The translations under genes and the position numbers were made by a program. A model generated the notes under the pieces. It saw only the letters and a list, made by a program, of their open reading frames with translations. It searched no databases and was not told the DNA's origin. Positions 17,161-26,238 of a DNA stretch of 64,000 nt are shown piece by piece. Every line of letters begins with the position of its first letter. Within the stretch, counting starts at the first letter, position 1. The DNA comes from an uncultured Fretibacterium sp. (GTDB taxonomy: Bacteria; Synergistota; Synergistia; Synergistales; Aminobacteriaceae), in the NCBI GenBank assembly GCA_946183145.1, contig CAMGZM010000001.1:310001-374000 (forward strand), written 5' to 3'.

Positions 17161-20100
17161 TTAGTGCAGAAAATCCAGCAAGCTCGGCTGAATCATCCTA
17201 GAAATGACCGCTAAATTCGCCTGATACATGTAATCCGCAATCATGAGCTGTGAAATTGCTTCTGCCGGGTCAACCTTCACTAAGTCGTCGTATTGCTCCG
17301 TCATGATCATGTTCTCGGTGTTGAGCCTGTCAGCATTGTAGCTGTAACGTGCCTGCAAAGCTCCATTTTCGGCCATGACAGAGAGAATATTGCTGATGAA
17401 GCTGTCAATTCGCGGGAGCATTTTCTCGGCAATGTCGTCCCTGTTTCCTGACTCTACGGCGGCGATAACGTCATTGATCACGCCGAATCCGTTCTGCTTC
17501 ATTGTGTTGGCTCCGCTTCTGATTGTTGCGTTCTGTGCGTGAATGCCGTAATCGTAGAAGCCTGAGTCGATTCCGCGTGTTGATGATGCTCCTTCAAGGT
17601 CATAGCCTCCGCGGTAATAGCTGCGTGTTGATGTTCCTGTGTTGAGGAAGTCAGAAGTGTTTGCTGACAGATGCCAGATTTCCGCGCTCAATGAATTTCC
17701 GTCAGAATCCTTGAATGATATTGTCTTTGCTGTTTCGTCCGCCTCTGCTTTGATTCCGCTTTTCTCAAACGCCGCGAGTATTGCATCTTTTCTGTCGTCT
17801 GCGGTTTGAGCCTGTGAAAGGTCAACAGTGAATCTTTTTCCCCCGACATCAATAAACACTGAGGAGGCCGAAAAATTTTCGTAGTTTAACGGTTCAGAGT
17901 CATCTTCTCTTGTCATGAACTCAATATTCACTGAATACCCGCGAGGAGACCAGAGCATTAATTCTCCGTCCCTGTTGATTTCGGAGTGAACATCATAGTC
18001 CTGCATTCTTGCGTTGATGAACTGCACCATATCATCGGCCTTGATTTTGTCATCAGCCGTAACATCACGCATTGCCGTCAAGTCTATCGTGTGCGTGTAG
18101 CCTGCAACCGTGATATTCAGCGAATGAGCCGGAAAATTATCGGGGTCAGTCATGTCCCATTCAAACGCCGTAATACCTTCGCCGCTTCCGTCCTCGTTGA
18201 GTCTTCCCTGAATGGCTGTTGTGAGTCCTAAAGCGTCCTCTGCTATGTGGCCTTTAACGTCAAGAACATTCACCGCTGAACCGTCAATTGATGATATTGA
18301 TATTAGCGGGTAATCGCCGGAATTTCTCACTGCGCTATCCTGAGTATTTCCCATGTGCTGATCGTAGTAGTTGACATATAACCAGTCGCCCGCCTGAGTC
18401 TTAAGCCTGTCCATGATGTCTTTCACGGTATCATTTGCGCTTACGTCAATTTCAACGCTGTGTGAGAGATTCGAGAATCTTATTGTCCCCTCACGGAATG
18501 TTGCGCCTGCCTTGCTGTATGCTCCCTGAATTATATTGCCCTCGCTGTCTTCCGTGTCGCCAAAAGTCAAGCTGTCAGTCATGGGAATATTTGTCTGCTG
18601 AAGATTCGCCGTAACACCGCCGTGAATGCCCATTTGAGCCGCGAGTCCGCCGGAATAGCTGTTCCATTCGGGATCGTCAAAAGGCATATCAACAACAGTA
18701 AACGCCTCGCCCGACAAGAAATATATCGATGATGAGCCGTCTATGTCTTTTCCGTCTGAGCCTACATGCTGTGCGAATCCCATCACATTATAGCCCTCAA
18801 TGTCATTCACCTGGTCAACGATAGATTTCATCACTAAATCGCGGTCAACAAATCCCGTTGAAGGATTCACGACATCAGCCTTCTTTATGTTGACATCGTA
18901 ATACATTCCGCAATTCATCTGTACGCGCATGGGGATTCCTACATTGTCATCAACGCAGGGTGCTGACGGGAAATTCACGCACTTCATGCCGGTGCCGTTA
19001 TAGCCTGTTTTGTCGTTGTATGCGTCTGTGCGCAAAGCTGTAGAGAGTCCGAGCCTGTCAGCGTATTTATTCTCGTTCATGTCGAGGAATATAACCTGCT
19101 CGCCGTTATAGCCGCGAATAACAAGCCTCTGTGTTTTCTCCTCATTGTCGAGAGTCGATTGCCCCGAAGTGTCTTTCACGTCTTCACTGAGCGTTACTTC
19201 AAGCCATCCTGTGCCTGCGTCCCTGATTCTTTCTGCGATTTCTGAGAGGGTATATTCTCCTGAGTTTAGCTTTATGTCTGCTGTACGTCCTCCGCTTGTT
19301 ACGCGCCAGTGCAATTGCTTCCCCTTTTCAACCGTAAGAGTGTCATTCATTCCGAACTCACGCGACTTCATGGCCGTCTCCATTCCCAGAACGTCAAATA
19401 CATCCATATGACTCTGGTCAAGTTTGCGCGTCTCACTTTTCGCCGTAATTGTTGTGCTGCTGTCTGGGAACTCGAACATGTTTGCGGCGTTCCCGTCTGC
19501 TTTTATCGTCAATGAGGGGTAATGCAGGGCTTCTTTTGCCTCGTCAATTCTGAGCCTGTCTTCTGGCAAATCCCCGGTGCGTTCTGCTGTGATTACGATT
19601 CTTTGTCCGTCTGAAGTTGTGCGCGCAAATACTCCGTTGATGTTGTTGATTTTGTTCGCAATCGTCTCTATTGTGTCTGTGCTGTCTATTCTCACAATGC
19701 CTTCTTTTATGAGTTCGTCATCTGTTTTTGCTGCTATTTGCTCATCAGTGAGGATTGATGTTGACGCGCCGCCAACCGCGAATCGCAGTAATGATGTCTC
19801 ATCAGTTCCCGGTCTAACCGTGTCAATGTCGATGTCAAGAGTCGTAATTTCCGCTTCCATCGGCATATAGTCAGTGTCAGGCCATCCCGTAATCCCAACT
19901 TTTTCGCCCGTGTTGCTCTTAAGGATTAACTGCTGAGTCCCGGCCTGTTCATCACGTTCAATGTATGCGTGAACAATCATATCCGCTCCCTGTTCTTCAA
20001 GCGAGCTGTTTACGATGTCGGCCAAATCCTGAAGGCTTATCCCTGTGCTTTCGTTCGGGTCTCTGAACTCGTTTTTGTCGGAAAAATTCACGAGCTTTGT

Positions 20101-20829
20101 ATCATCATCCGTGTATTTGTTCGTCTTGTTGTAATCTGAGTCGCTCCAGTCTTCAGGGATAAATACGGATAATGTTCGGTTTCCTACGGTGATCTGCACT
20201 TTCTCTTCACGGCCGGTCCATTCCCAGTCTAACGGAACGTAATGCGAGCAGATGAAATACGAGTCTTCATTCTCCGGGACAATATCACTCCCCGCAAATG
20301 AGACATCACCGAGAAGGCTCTCACTCACTGCGTACTTGATTCGCTCGTCAGTGCCTTGATACTGAATGCTTCCGTCGGGCATTTCCGCAAAAGGCCGGGT
20401 GCTTGAGTCAGTTCCGCCGAAAATGTATTGGCCTGCAACTTTTGTGTTAAGGTTGTCGAGCATGATTTTCTTGTTCGCTTCAATCTGCGCTGTAATGTCT
20501 TTGAGCTGGTCAGAATTTAACGCGCCGTCGCCCGCCTGAATTATGAGATCTCGTATAGACTGCACAGCGTCAAGTACGTTATTCAGTGCTGAGTCCGCGT
20601 AACGTAACATTGTTATGCCGTTTGCTGTGTTGGTCTGGTATTTGTCGTTTGCGTTCATTGCTGACTGAATGCCCATTGAACGCGAAATTGCTGAAGGGTT
20701 GTCGGATAATTTGTTGTATTTGTTTCCTGTTGCTATTTGCTGCTGAAGGTTCTGTAAATTTCTCTGGCTCTGCGATAATGAGTCCATCAAGCTGCCGTAC
20801 ATTGTCGCGGTAGTCAATCGGCTGTACAT
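17161..20829 (-). CDS. flgL: Flagellar hook-associated protein 3 (FlgL), very long form
   Basis: This is the hook-filament junction protein, exported by the flagellar type III apparatus. Both conserved coiled-coil ends are present. The N-terminus reads MYSRLTTATMYGSLMDSLSQ with IATGNKYNKLSDNPSAISR. The C-terminus has MTEQYDDLVKVDPAEAISQL and ends near MIQPSLLDFLH. Between them lie about 1,000 residues of beta-rich surface domains, including several stretches resembling flagellin IN motifs (for example near residues 940-1000). E. coli FlgL has 317 residues; this one has 1,222 in a single open frame. The ribosome site AGGAGTGATGAG precedes the ATG. It follows flgK but is separated from it by a terminator. 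Confidence 0.9.
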   Translation of the reverse strand: MYSRLTTATMYGSLMDSLSQSQRNLQNLQQQIATGNKYNKLSDNPSAISRSMGIQSAMNANDKYQTNTANGITMLRYADSALNNVLDAVQSIRDLIIQAGDGALNSDQLKDITAQIEANKKIMLDNLNTKVAGQYIFGGTDSSTRPFAEMPDGSIQYQGTDERIKYAVSESLLGDVSFAGSDIVPENEDSYFICSHYVPLDWEWTGREEKVQITVGNRTLSVFIPEDWSDSDYNKTNKYTDDDTKLVNFSDKNEFRDPNESTGISLQDLADIVNSSLEEQGADMIVHAYIERDEQAGTQQLILKSNTGEKVGITGWPDTDYMPMEAEITTLDIDIDTVRPGTDETSLLRFAVGGASTSILTDEQIAAKTDDELIKEGIVRIDSTDTIETIANKINNINGVFARTTSDGQRIVITAERTGDLPEDRLRIDEAKEALHYPSLTIKADGNAANMFEFPDSSTTITAKSETRKLDQSHMDVFDVLGMETAMKSREFGMNDTLTVEKGKQLHWRVTSGGRTADIKLNSGEYTLSEIAERIRDAGTGWLEVTLSEDVKDTSGQSTLDNEEKTQRLVIRGYNGEQVIFLDMNENKYADRLGLSTALRTDAYNDKTGYNGTGMKCVNFPSAPCVDDNVGIPMRVQMNCGMYYDVNIKKADVVNPSTGFVDRDLVMKSIVDQVNDIEGYNVMGFAQHVGSDGKDIDGSSSIYFLSGEAFTVVDMPFDDPEWNSYSGGLAAQMGIHGGVTANLQQTNIPMTDSLTFGDTEDSEGNIIQGAYSKAGATFREGTIRFSNLSHSVEIDVSANDTVKDIMDRLKTQAGDWLYVNYYDQHMGNTQDSAVRNSGDYPLISISSIDGSAVNVLDVKGHIAEDALGLTTAIQGRLNEDGSGEGITAFEWDMTDPDNFPAHSLNITVAGYTHTIDLTAMRDVTADDKIKADDMVQFINARMQDYDVHSEINRDGELMLWSPRGYSVNIEFMTREDDSEPLNYENFSASSVFIDVGGKRFTVDLSQAQTADDRKDAILAAFEKSGIKAEADETAKTISFKDSDGNSLSAEIWHLSANTSDFLNTGTSTRSYYRGGYDLEGASSTRGIDSGFYDYGIHAQNATIRSGANTMKQNGFGVINDVIAAVESGNRDDIAEKMLPRIDSFISNILSVMAENGALQARYSYNADRLNTENMIMTEQYDDLVKVDPAEAISQLMIADYMYQANLAVISRMIQPSLLDFLH

Positions 20830-20843
20830 AACTCATCACTCCT

Positions 20844-20880
20844 ATAAAAAAATGCCCTCCCGTTTTCATTCAGGAGGGTG
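20844..20880 (-). terminator. Terminator between flgK and flgL
   Basis: CCCTCC (minus, 20873-20878) pairs with GGAGGG (20855-20860), followed by CATTTTTTT on the minus strand. It lies 15 bases before the flgL start codon, so flgL is either partly attenuated or expressed from its own signal. Confidence 0.7.
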
Positions 20881-20908
20881 TTAATTTCTCAACGGGTTTA
20901 TGTGAAAA

Positions 20909-23900
20909 TTATCGGCCTACAAGCCCCATCCCGTTAATTATAGTGTTCAGCATTTCGTCCATTGTCGTAATGTAGCGCGACATAGCGCCGAATGCCCGGT
21001 TAAGTATCACTATGTCCATAAGCTCTTCGTCAAGATTGACTCCTGAACATGCTTTGCGCTGTGAGTCTATCTGGTCATTCACAGTAGCTTCTGTAGTGTA
21101 CATTAATTTTGCGTGTCCTGCTTCTGTACCGACCTGCGAGAGCATAGAGTCATATATTCCGCCTATAGACATTGTGCCGTTCTCAAGGACTTTTGCGAAA
21201 TTGAGACTCACCATTCTTGAAGCGTTTGTGCCGTCTCCTGAACCGCCGCTTCTGCCTGAGACAGCGAGTCCGTCAGCGTTCTTTTTGCCCATAGCCGCGC
21301 CGATTAATGACGGGTCATAATATACTTTGTCCGTAACGCTGAGTCTTTCTGCCGCTCCTGCTTTGAACGCAAGATTGTTGAAGAAAGCAACTCCCGTTGT
21401 ATTTTCGTCAGACGCGACTCCGTAGCCTGAATACTGGTATGCGTTGAGGGTTTTCACGAGGCCGTAAGCCATTTCATCAAGCTCTGATTTCAGGTTCGGT
21501 ATCATTTCATCTCGTGCTTCCTCAAGACCCTTTATTGACCCGTCGCGTATGTGATGAAGGACTCGTATTGTTGTAGTGCCTGTGTTCTTGAGGTTGAGCC
21601 ACATACCCGGGTTGACCTCGCTTAATTCCGTTGCTTTGTACCTGCTGTGAATGTCGCTTGTTACCGCCGGGATTCTCCGTGCCATGTTGAATTTGTTATC
21701 GCTCGAAAGGTAACGGACTCCGTTGAGGCTGAATGAAGCGTCCTCTGCGACTCCTGTTGAAGGAATGTACGCAACTTCCCTGAAGCTGGAATACATTTCG
21801 CCGTCAATCTCAAGTGATATGCTTTTGTTCTGAGTGAGTCCGAGCCTCCTCAAGACCTGCATATTTCCATCTTCAGATCCCATAAGGGTTATTCTTTGTG
21901 CTTCTCCTGCAACGTTTGCTGAAATCTCTAAATACCCGTTATCGACTGAAGCATGTACCCATTGTTCCGGCTGAGTGAGTCCAAATTCTTCCTGATATTT
22001 TTCGTTGATCTTGTTGCGAATCGTTATGAGGCTGTCAGAGCTTTCAACGTCAATTGTGATTACGGGGTTTTCGTTCACCATTCCCATAGACGCGGCTAAA
22101 TTTCCCTCAACATCAGAGATTGATACAAGATGATTGTCTTTGCTCTCAACGTAAAACTGTGTGATTACTCCTGATGATGATTTCCCTGACGTAACGCGCA
22201 TTGCTGAAAGCGCAGGGTTGTCGGAATTTCCTGACGCTGTGAAAACTGATGACAAAAATTCCGTTAGGTCTTTCACCGTGAGGGTACTTCCTGCTGTTTC
22301 GGTGAGTCCTAAATCGGAGCTTAACACCCATTTTTTTGTTGATGCGTTCCATGTCGCTGAAATGTCGACTTGATCCCCTGACACGCCGATTCTGAATGTG
22401 TGCTTTCTTGTTGATGTCGTATCCTCGTCGCTAATTGCCGTAAGGATTTCGCCTTCCTTGAGATTTTGCCCTGCGTTGGTGCCGAAATTTTTTGACGTTA
22501 CGCGAGTTCCCTGCGTGCCTGCCTGAATGCGGAATGAGCCGGAAATGTTGAGAGGGTCATTGAGGTCTACGGGATCTGTACGCATGTTTACGGCCTGAAG
22601 CTCTCGTTTTGCTTCCGTCAATGCTCCCAACATGCCGCTGTAATCAGTGAGTTCTACGGGATAATCATCGCCCAATTTTGACGTGAAAACGAGCGAATTT
22701 CCGTCAGTCTTTGCTTCAAGCTCTACGGAATTGTTTGTAGCCGCGCTGTTGATGAAATCACTCAGCTTTACAACGTCCAAATCTGACGATGAAGTAACAT
22801 CTTCTAAGACTGATACGCCGTCTTTTTCCGCCCTGAGTTTCCATGCTGTGCCTTCACAGTCAATCTTTACGGTTAATACGCTCGGTGTTTTGTCAGCATT
22901 AAGGACTCTGAACTGTAATTTGTACGGTATATCCGCGCTGTTTTCGGTGAGAATTTTCCCGTCCGCAAAGTCTGAAGTTTTCACCGCGTAAGTTTCGAGG
23001 CAGTGAGCATTTCCGCCGCCCGCTGACCATTCTACTCCGTTGGCGATTCTGTCTACTGTGAGCTGATATGATCCCTCCGCGCCTGTAGCAAGTGCCTCCG
23101 CGATATTCGGATTCTCTACTATGTCAAACTCATTCTCCGCAACCTGAACATCATAATATACCTGATTGTCCCACATAAACGCATGTGCTTTAAGCTCGCG
23201 GACATTAGTCCCCTGAACAAGAACGCGGCCGTTCACAGAGAGGAAAAATTCACCCTTAACGCCGTTGTATTCTTTCGGCTCATTGTAGGATATATCCATC
23301 ATCTTTGACAGTTTGTCGATTAACACATCGCGCGAGTCCCTGAGATCGTTTGCGTTCTGCCCTAAAGTTTCAGCCTCGTAGATTTCCTTGTTGAGGGCGG
23401 CTATATCGTGAAGCATAGAATTTGCGTCATCAACTGACTGCTGAAGCTCAAGGTTTATGCTTTCGTTGTAGGTGTTGAAGCTGTCTATGAGATTTCCGAG
23501 CATTGAGCCGAGTGAGTTTGCTGATGTTACGAGTGCCTGACGCGCTGAAGTGTCTTCGGGCTTCTCCTGCAAAGTCTGCATGTTGGTGAAGAACGTATCC
23601 ATCGCAGAACGCACGCCCGATGAACTTGGCTCGGAGATATAATTCTGGATTGAGTCGTAAAGGTCGTTAATCTTCTCCCAATAACCTAATGTCGCCTGGT
23701 TGTCCCTGAACTGGAAATCGAGAAATTCATCGCGTATTCTCTCAATGCTGGAGATCGTCATTCCCTGCCCGACCTGGCCGACACCGATAATATTCTCAGG
23801 CGTTACTGTCGTGTAATTTACTCGCTGGCGGGAATAACCTTCCGTGTTCATGTTTGAGATATTATGCCCGACCGTCTGCATACCTAGCCTGAAAGCATTA

Positions 23901-23944
23901 AGCGCGCTTCTTCCCAGTTCGAGGCCGCCGAAAGTGCTGCTCAT
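20909..23944 (-). CDS. flgK: Flagellar hook-associated protein 1 (FlgK), long form
   Basis: This 1,011-residue junction protein is about twice the 547 residues of E. coli FlgK. The N-terminal signature is GLELGRSALNAFRLGMQTVG with HNISNMNTEGYSRQRV. The C-terminus is LDEELMDIVILNRAFGAMSRYI followed by MDEMLNTIINGMGL, and both helices are intact. The central 600 residues are Ser/Thr/Asp-rich repeats of a beta-type domain (several GDQVDISATW-like strands). It starts at 23944 behind AGGGGG, six bases after flgN. Confidence 0.92.
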   Translation of the reverse strand: MSSTFGGLELGRSALNAFRLGMQTVGHNISNMNTEGYSRQRVNYTTVTPENIIGVGQVGQGMTISSIERIRDEFLDFQFRDNQATLGYWEKINDLYDSIQNYISEPSSSGVRSAMDTFFTNMQTLQEKPEDTSARQALVTSANSLGSMLGNLIDSFNTYNESINLELQQSVDDANSMLHDIAALNKEIYEAETLGQNANDLRDSRDVLIDKLSKMMDISYNEPKEYNGVKGEFFLSVNGRVLVQGTNVRELKAHAFMWDNQVYYDVQVAENEFDIVENPNIAEALATGAEGSYQLTVDRIANGVEWSAGGGNAHCLETYAVKTSDFADGKILTENSADIPYKLQFRVLNADKTPSVLTVKIDCEGTAWKLRAEKDGVSVLEDVTSSSDLDVVKLSDFINSAATNNSVELEAKTDGNSLVFTSKLGDDYPVELTDYSGMLGALTEAKRELQAVNMRTDPVDLNDPLNISGSFRIQAGTQGTRVTSKNFGTNAGQNLKEGEILTAISDEDTTSTRKHTFRIGVSGDQVDISATWNASTKKWVLSSDLGLTETAGSTLTVKDLTEFLSSVFTASGNSDNPALSAMRVTSGKSSSGVITQFYVESKDNHLVSISDVEGNLAASMGMVNENPVITIDVESSDSLITIRNKINEKYQEEFGLTQPEQWVHASVDNGYLEISANVAGEAQRITLMGSEDGNMQVLRRLGLTQNKSISLEIDGEMYSSFREVAYIPSTGVAEDASFSLNGVRYLSSDNKFNMARRIPAVTSDIHSRYKATELSEVNPGMWLNLKNTGTTTIRVLHHIRDGSIKGLEEARDEMIPNLKSELDEMAYGLVKTLNAYQYSGYGVASDENTTGVAFFNNLAFKAGAAERLSVTDKVYYDPSLIGAAMGKKNADGLAVSGRSGGSGDGTNASRMVSLNFAKVLENGTMSIGGIYDSMLSQVGTEAGHAKLMYTTEATVNDQIDSQRKACSGVNLDEELMDIVILNRAFGAMSRYITTMDEMLNTIINGMGLVGR

Positions 23945-23950
23945 TTTATC

Positions 23951-24406
23951 TTACCCCCTGAAATCAGCCGAACCAGACTGCTGCACTATATCACCGTTAA
24001 GCCTGCGCCATTCTGAGAGGAGCATTGATGTATACTGTTCGTGCTGGTCAATAAGGCCGGTTAATATCATCATTTCTGACTTTAACACAAAAACGGACTG
24101 CGTTAACTTGTCTACAGCCCGGTTAAATTCTTCTTTTTCATCATCCGCCATCACTGACGCTAAAGAGCTTGCATGAGTCCCGCATGAATATTTCTGTGCG
24201 AATTTGCGCGCCAAATCATCACGCTGTTTTTCCTGCGACTGCGCCTCAAACGATAAATCACGGGCTTCATCCATGAGGGAATTTACGGTTTCAGTATCAC
24301 GCCGCCTCATAGCCCCGCGCTGTTCACGCATGACATCAATCAAGTCATCAATGCAGTCTGACTCGTCATATACAGCGTCAATAAGTTCTTCAGCATCCGG
24401 GCGCAT
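23951..24406 (-). CDS. flgN: FlgN-like flagellar export chaperone
   Basis: This 151-residue, mostly helical, highly charged protein sits between flgM and flgK, where FlgN normally is. FlgN is the cytosolic chaperone that holds FlgK and FlgL before export. Heptad-like helices cover residues 5-60 and 85-140. Sequence conservation in this family is low, so the call rests on size, predicted fold and position. Confidence 0.75.
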   Translation of the reverse strand: MRPDAEELIDAVYDESDCIDDLIDVMREQRGAMRRRDTETVNSLMDEARDLSFEAQSQEKQRDDLARKFAQKYSCGTHASSLASVMADDEKEEFNRAVDKLTQSVFVLKSEMMILTGLIDQHEQYTSMLLSEWRRLNGDIVQQSGSADFRG

Positions 24407-24411
24407 AGCAT

Positions 24412-24705
24412 TTACTCTTCTGCAGCTTCAAGCATTCCGGCCATGTAGAGAACATTAGCCAGTTTGTCGAGCGGGGGATTGTAAGTTCCCGATTCTATGC
24501 GTGATTTGAAGTCCGCTACTACGTCTTCACGGATGTCGGGAATATTCTTCATCTCAGCATTTGCCTTTGCGAGCAGTGAGCCGAACGAGCTTATGTTAGC
24601 GTTGTCAGTCTCGTTGAATGAGCCGCTGTTGTATGAAACACTGCGCCGGGATTTTTTGCTGTTCAGGGCTTCGGCTGAATACTGCCCTGAGATTCTGCCA
24701 ATCAT
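24412..24705 (-). CDS. flgM: FlgM-like anti-sigma-28 factor
   Basis: This 97-residue protein has a disordered N-terminal half with basic and serine residues (SKKSRRSVSYNSGSFNE). The C-terminal helical part includes DIREDVVADFKSRIESGTYN, the classic FlgM sequence R-x-x-x-V-x-x-x-K-x-x-I-x-x-G-x-Y. FlgM binds and blocks FliA until the hook is complete and is then exported. The ribosome site AAGGAGGAG precedes the ATG. It is the first gene of the flgMNK cluster. Confidence 0.85.
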   Translation of the reverse strand: MIGRISGQYSAEALNSKKSRRSVSYNSGSFNETDNANISSFGSLLAKANAEMKNIPDIREDVVADFKSRIESGTYNPPLDKLANVLYMAGMLEAAEE

Positions 24706-24755
24706 TATTACGCTCCTCCTTCTTGAAAGATTATTACGTTCCTGATTCGCTTAAT

Positions 24756-24783
24756 TTTTCGGTGTTTTTCGCGATTATCTTTA
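24756..24783 (-). promoter_or_regulatory. Possible sigma-28 promoter upstream of flgM
   Basis: Minus strand TAAA (24780-24783), a 16-base spacer, then ACCGAAAA (24756-24763). This resembles the FliA consensus TAAA-N15-GCCGATAA in most positions; the spacer is one base long. Confidence 0.3.
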
Positions 24784-24912
24784 ACATAACCCACTGAATT
24801 TTTCTCAGAGAGTTTTTTGAATTGTGCTGTATTATGATTTACGTCAAGAAAAATTTTTTGTGTGAGAAAGAAAACGAATCAACGCAAAAATTTTCACAGT
24901 TCAGGCGCGTGA

Positions 24913-24918
24913 TATAAT
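24913..24918 (+). promoter_or_regulatory. Extended -10 promoter of the zinc-ribbon gene
   Basis: TATAAT at 24913-24918, preceded by TGA (an extended -10 TG-N-TATAAT), with a poor -35 (TTTTCA at 24891-24896). Confidence 0.4.
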
Positions 24919-24950
24919 TGCGGAAAATTTGAGAAAGGCGATGTATTTAT

Positions 24951-25208
24951 ATGGCAGAAAAAATTTGCCCGTCATGCAAGAAAGAATTAAAGCTACGTGA
25001 GAAAGGTTATCCTATGGGAAGCTCATTCCTCAAGGCCGACCGTGTTCACGTAGATATATATGAATGCCCCGAATGCCATGGAATAAGACTCTATGCGACA
25101 GAAGGCGACATGGTAACCTGCCCGAAATGCGGAAGCGTTCACAGCGCAAAAGAAGCGTGCGCGGTCTGTGCATTGAATGCGGCGGTTGACGAAGCAACGA
25201 ACAAGTAA
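24951..25208 (+). CDS. Small zinc-ribbon protein, function unknown
   Basis: This 85-residue cytosolic protein has CPSCKKEL near the start, then CPECHG, CPKCGS and CAVCA. These paired Cys-x2-Cys knuckles predict two zinc sites. The sequence between them is short and charged; there is no signal peptide or membrane helix. Similar small proteins occur in many anaerobes without known function. The ATG at 24951 is preceded by GAGAAAGGCG, and a terminator follows directly, so it is monocistronic. Confidence 0.75.
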   Translation: MAEKICPSCKKELKLREKGYPMGSSFLKADRVHVDIYECPECHGIRLYATEGDMVTCPKCGSVHSAKEACAVCALNAAVDEATNK

Positions 25209-25223
25209 TCAGAATACAATAAA

Positions 25224-25258
25224 TCCCCCAGTCAGAAACATGGCCGGGGGAATTTTTT
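25224..25258 (+). terminator. Intrinsic terminator after the zinc-ribbon gene
   Basis: TCCCCC (25224-25229) pairs with GGGGGA (25246-25251), followed by ATTTTTTT. One copy of the CATGGCCG octamer lies in this structure (25239-25246). Confidence 0.8.
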
Positions 25259-25269
25259 TGTCCTGAAAA

Positions 25270-26228
25270 CTACATGCCCTCCGCTTTCCGAATCTCACGG
25301 AGGACATTCATAAACTTCCTGCTGCCGTTTGTCAAAGATGTACATAATCACGGAACATTGAAGTATCTTCACAGGGGAAATCGTAAGGATAAATATTTTC
25401 CCGGTCTCCAGCGTTTATATTGTTCAGAGTACTGCGCGAAACAATGCACTTCACCCCGTAATCATTAAGCAGCGAAACATATTCATTCATCAGAGAGTTA
25501 TATTCAGCGTTGTCTGCGATCACTTCATATTTCGGTGTCTCTGTGAATATCAGATTGACATTATATTTTCTGCAAAGCGTTATGATTTCGATGACGGCTT
25601 CTTTCTGATGAGGATTCATTTTCACTGCTCCGGCTGCAGGAGTCTTCATGAGTGCCATTTCTTTCGGGGTAAGTCCGCGCCTGAAGTCATCGGCTGAATA
25701 CCCCCCGCGGTAATATCTTTTCGCCGTCAGAATATTGTACACAGGCCACAGCATGAACGTATCATTTCCGGCCTTCACAAAAAACTCCCACGAGTCAGAA
25801 ATATATCCCTCAGAATTTTTCACGGACTTATCCCACAAAGCAAACTTCAGTGCTGGAGGAGAGTCGAACATCAGCCGGGAGTCTGAGAGTCCCGGTTTCC
25901 TTGCGGCTGAATACACGTACATGTCAACATAAAGATTCTTCAACGCGAGTCCGTTCCTGAAAAGGTACTCAAAATTAAGCTCTCTGCTGCCGGGTCTAAT
26001 CCATTGTAGCAGAGAAGGAATGAATCCGAATCATCATTGTACAGAGTTATTCCCTGCCTGAACATTGACGAGCCTATATAGAGATTGTCGAGACTGCCGA
26101 GCTTCATCACGCAGAAGACTCCGCGCCCTGCCCCCGCAGTAAGCTCACATGAATATACATTCTTAAACGCACACGAACAATGCAGAAAGAATTACGCCCG
26201 CAATAAATGCCTTTACGCTGAATTTCAT
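25270..26228 (-). pseudogene. DltD/AlgJ-like SGNH acyltransfer protein, three frameshifts
   Basis: Reading the minus strand from the ATG at 26226-26228 (GAGGTGA just upstream) gives a membrane anchor, MKFSVKAFIAGVILSALFVC. After a frame change near 26170 it continues FKNVYSCELTAGAGRGVF and then LGSLDNLYIGSSMFRQGI, the GxS block with the nucleophile. A second shift near 25985 leads into the longest open piece (25332-25943), which ends DYVHL at a TGA. A third shift there restores TNGSRKFMNVLREIRKAEGM and a TAG at 25270-25272. The D-x-x-H catalytic pair of the SGNH fold is thus split by the last shift. It is the downstream partner of an MBOAT gene that is also broken. Confidence 0.7.
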
Positions 26229-26238
26229 TGTAATCACC

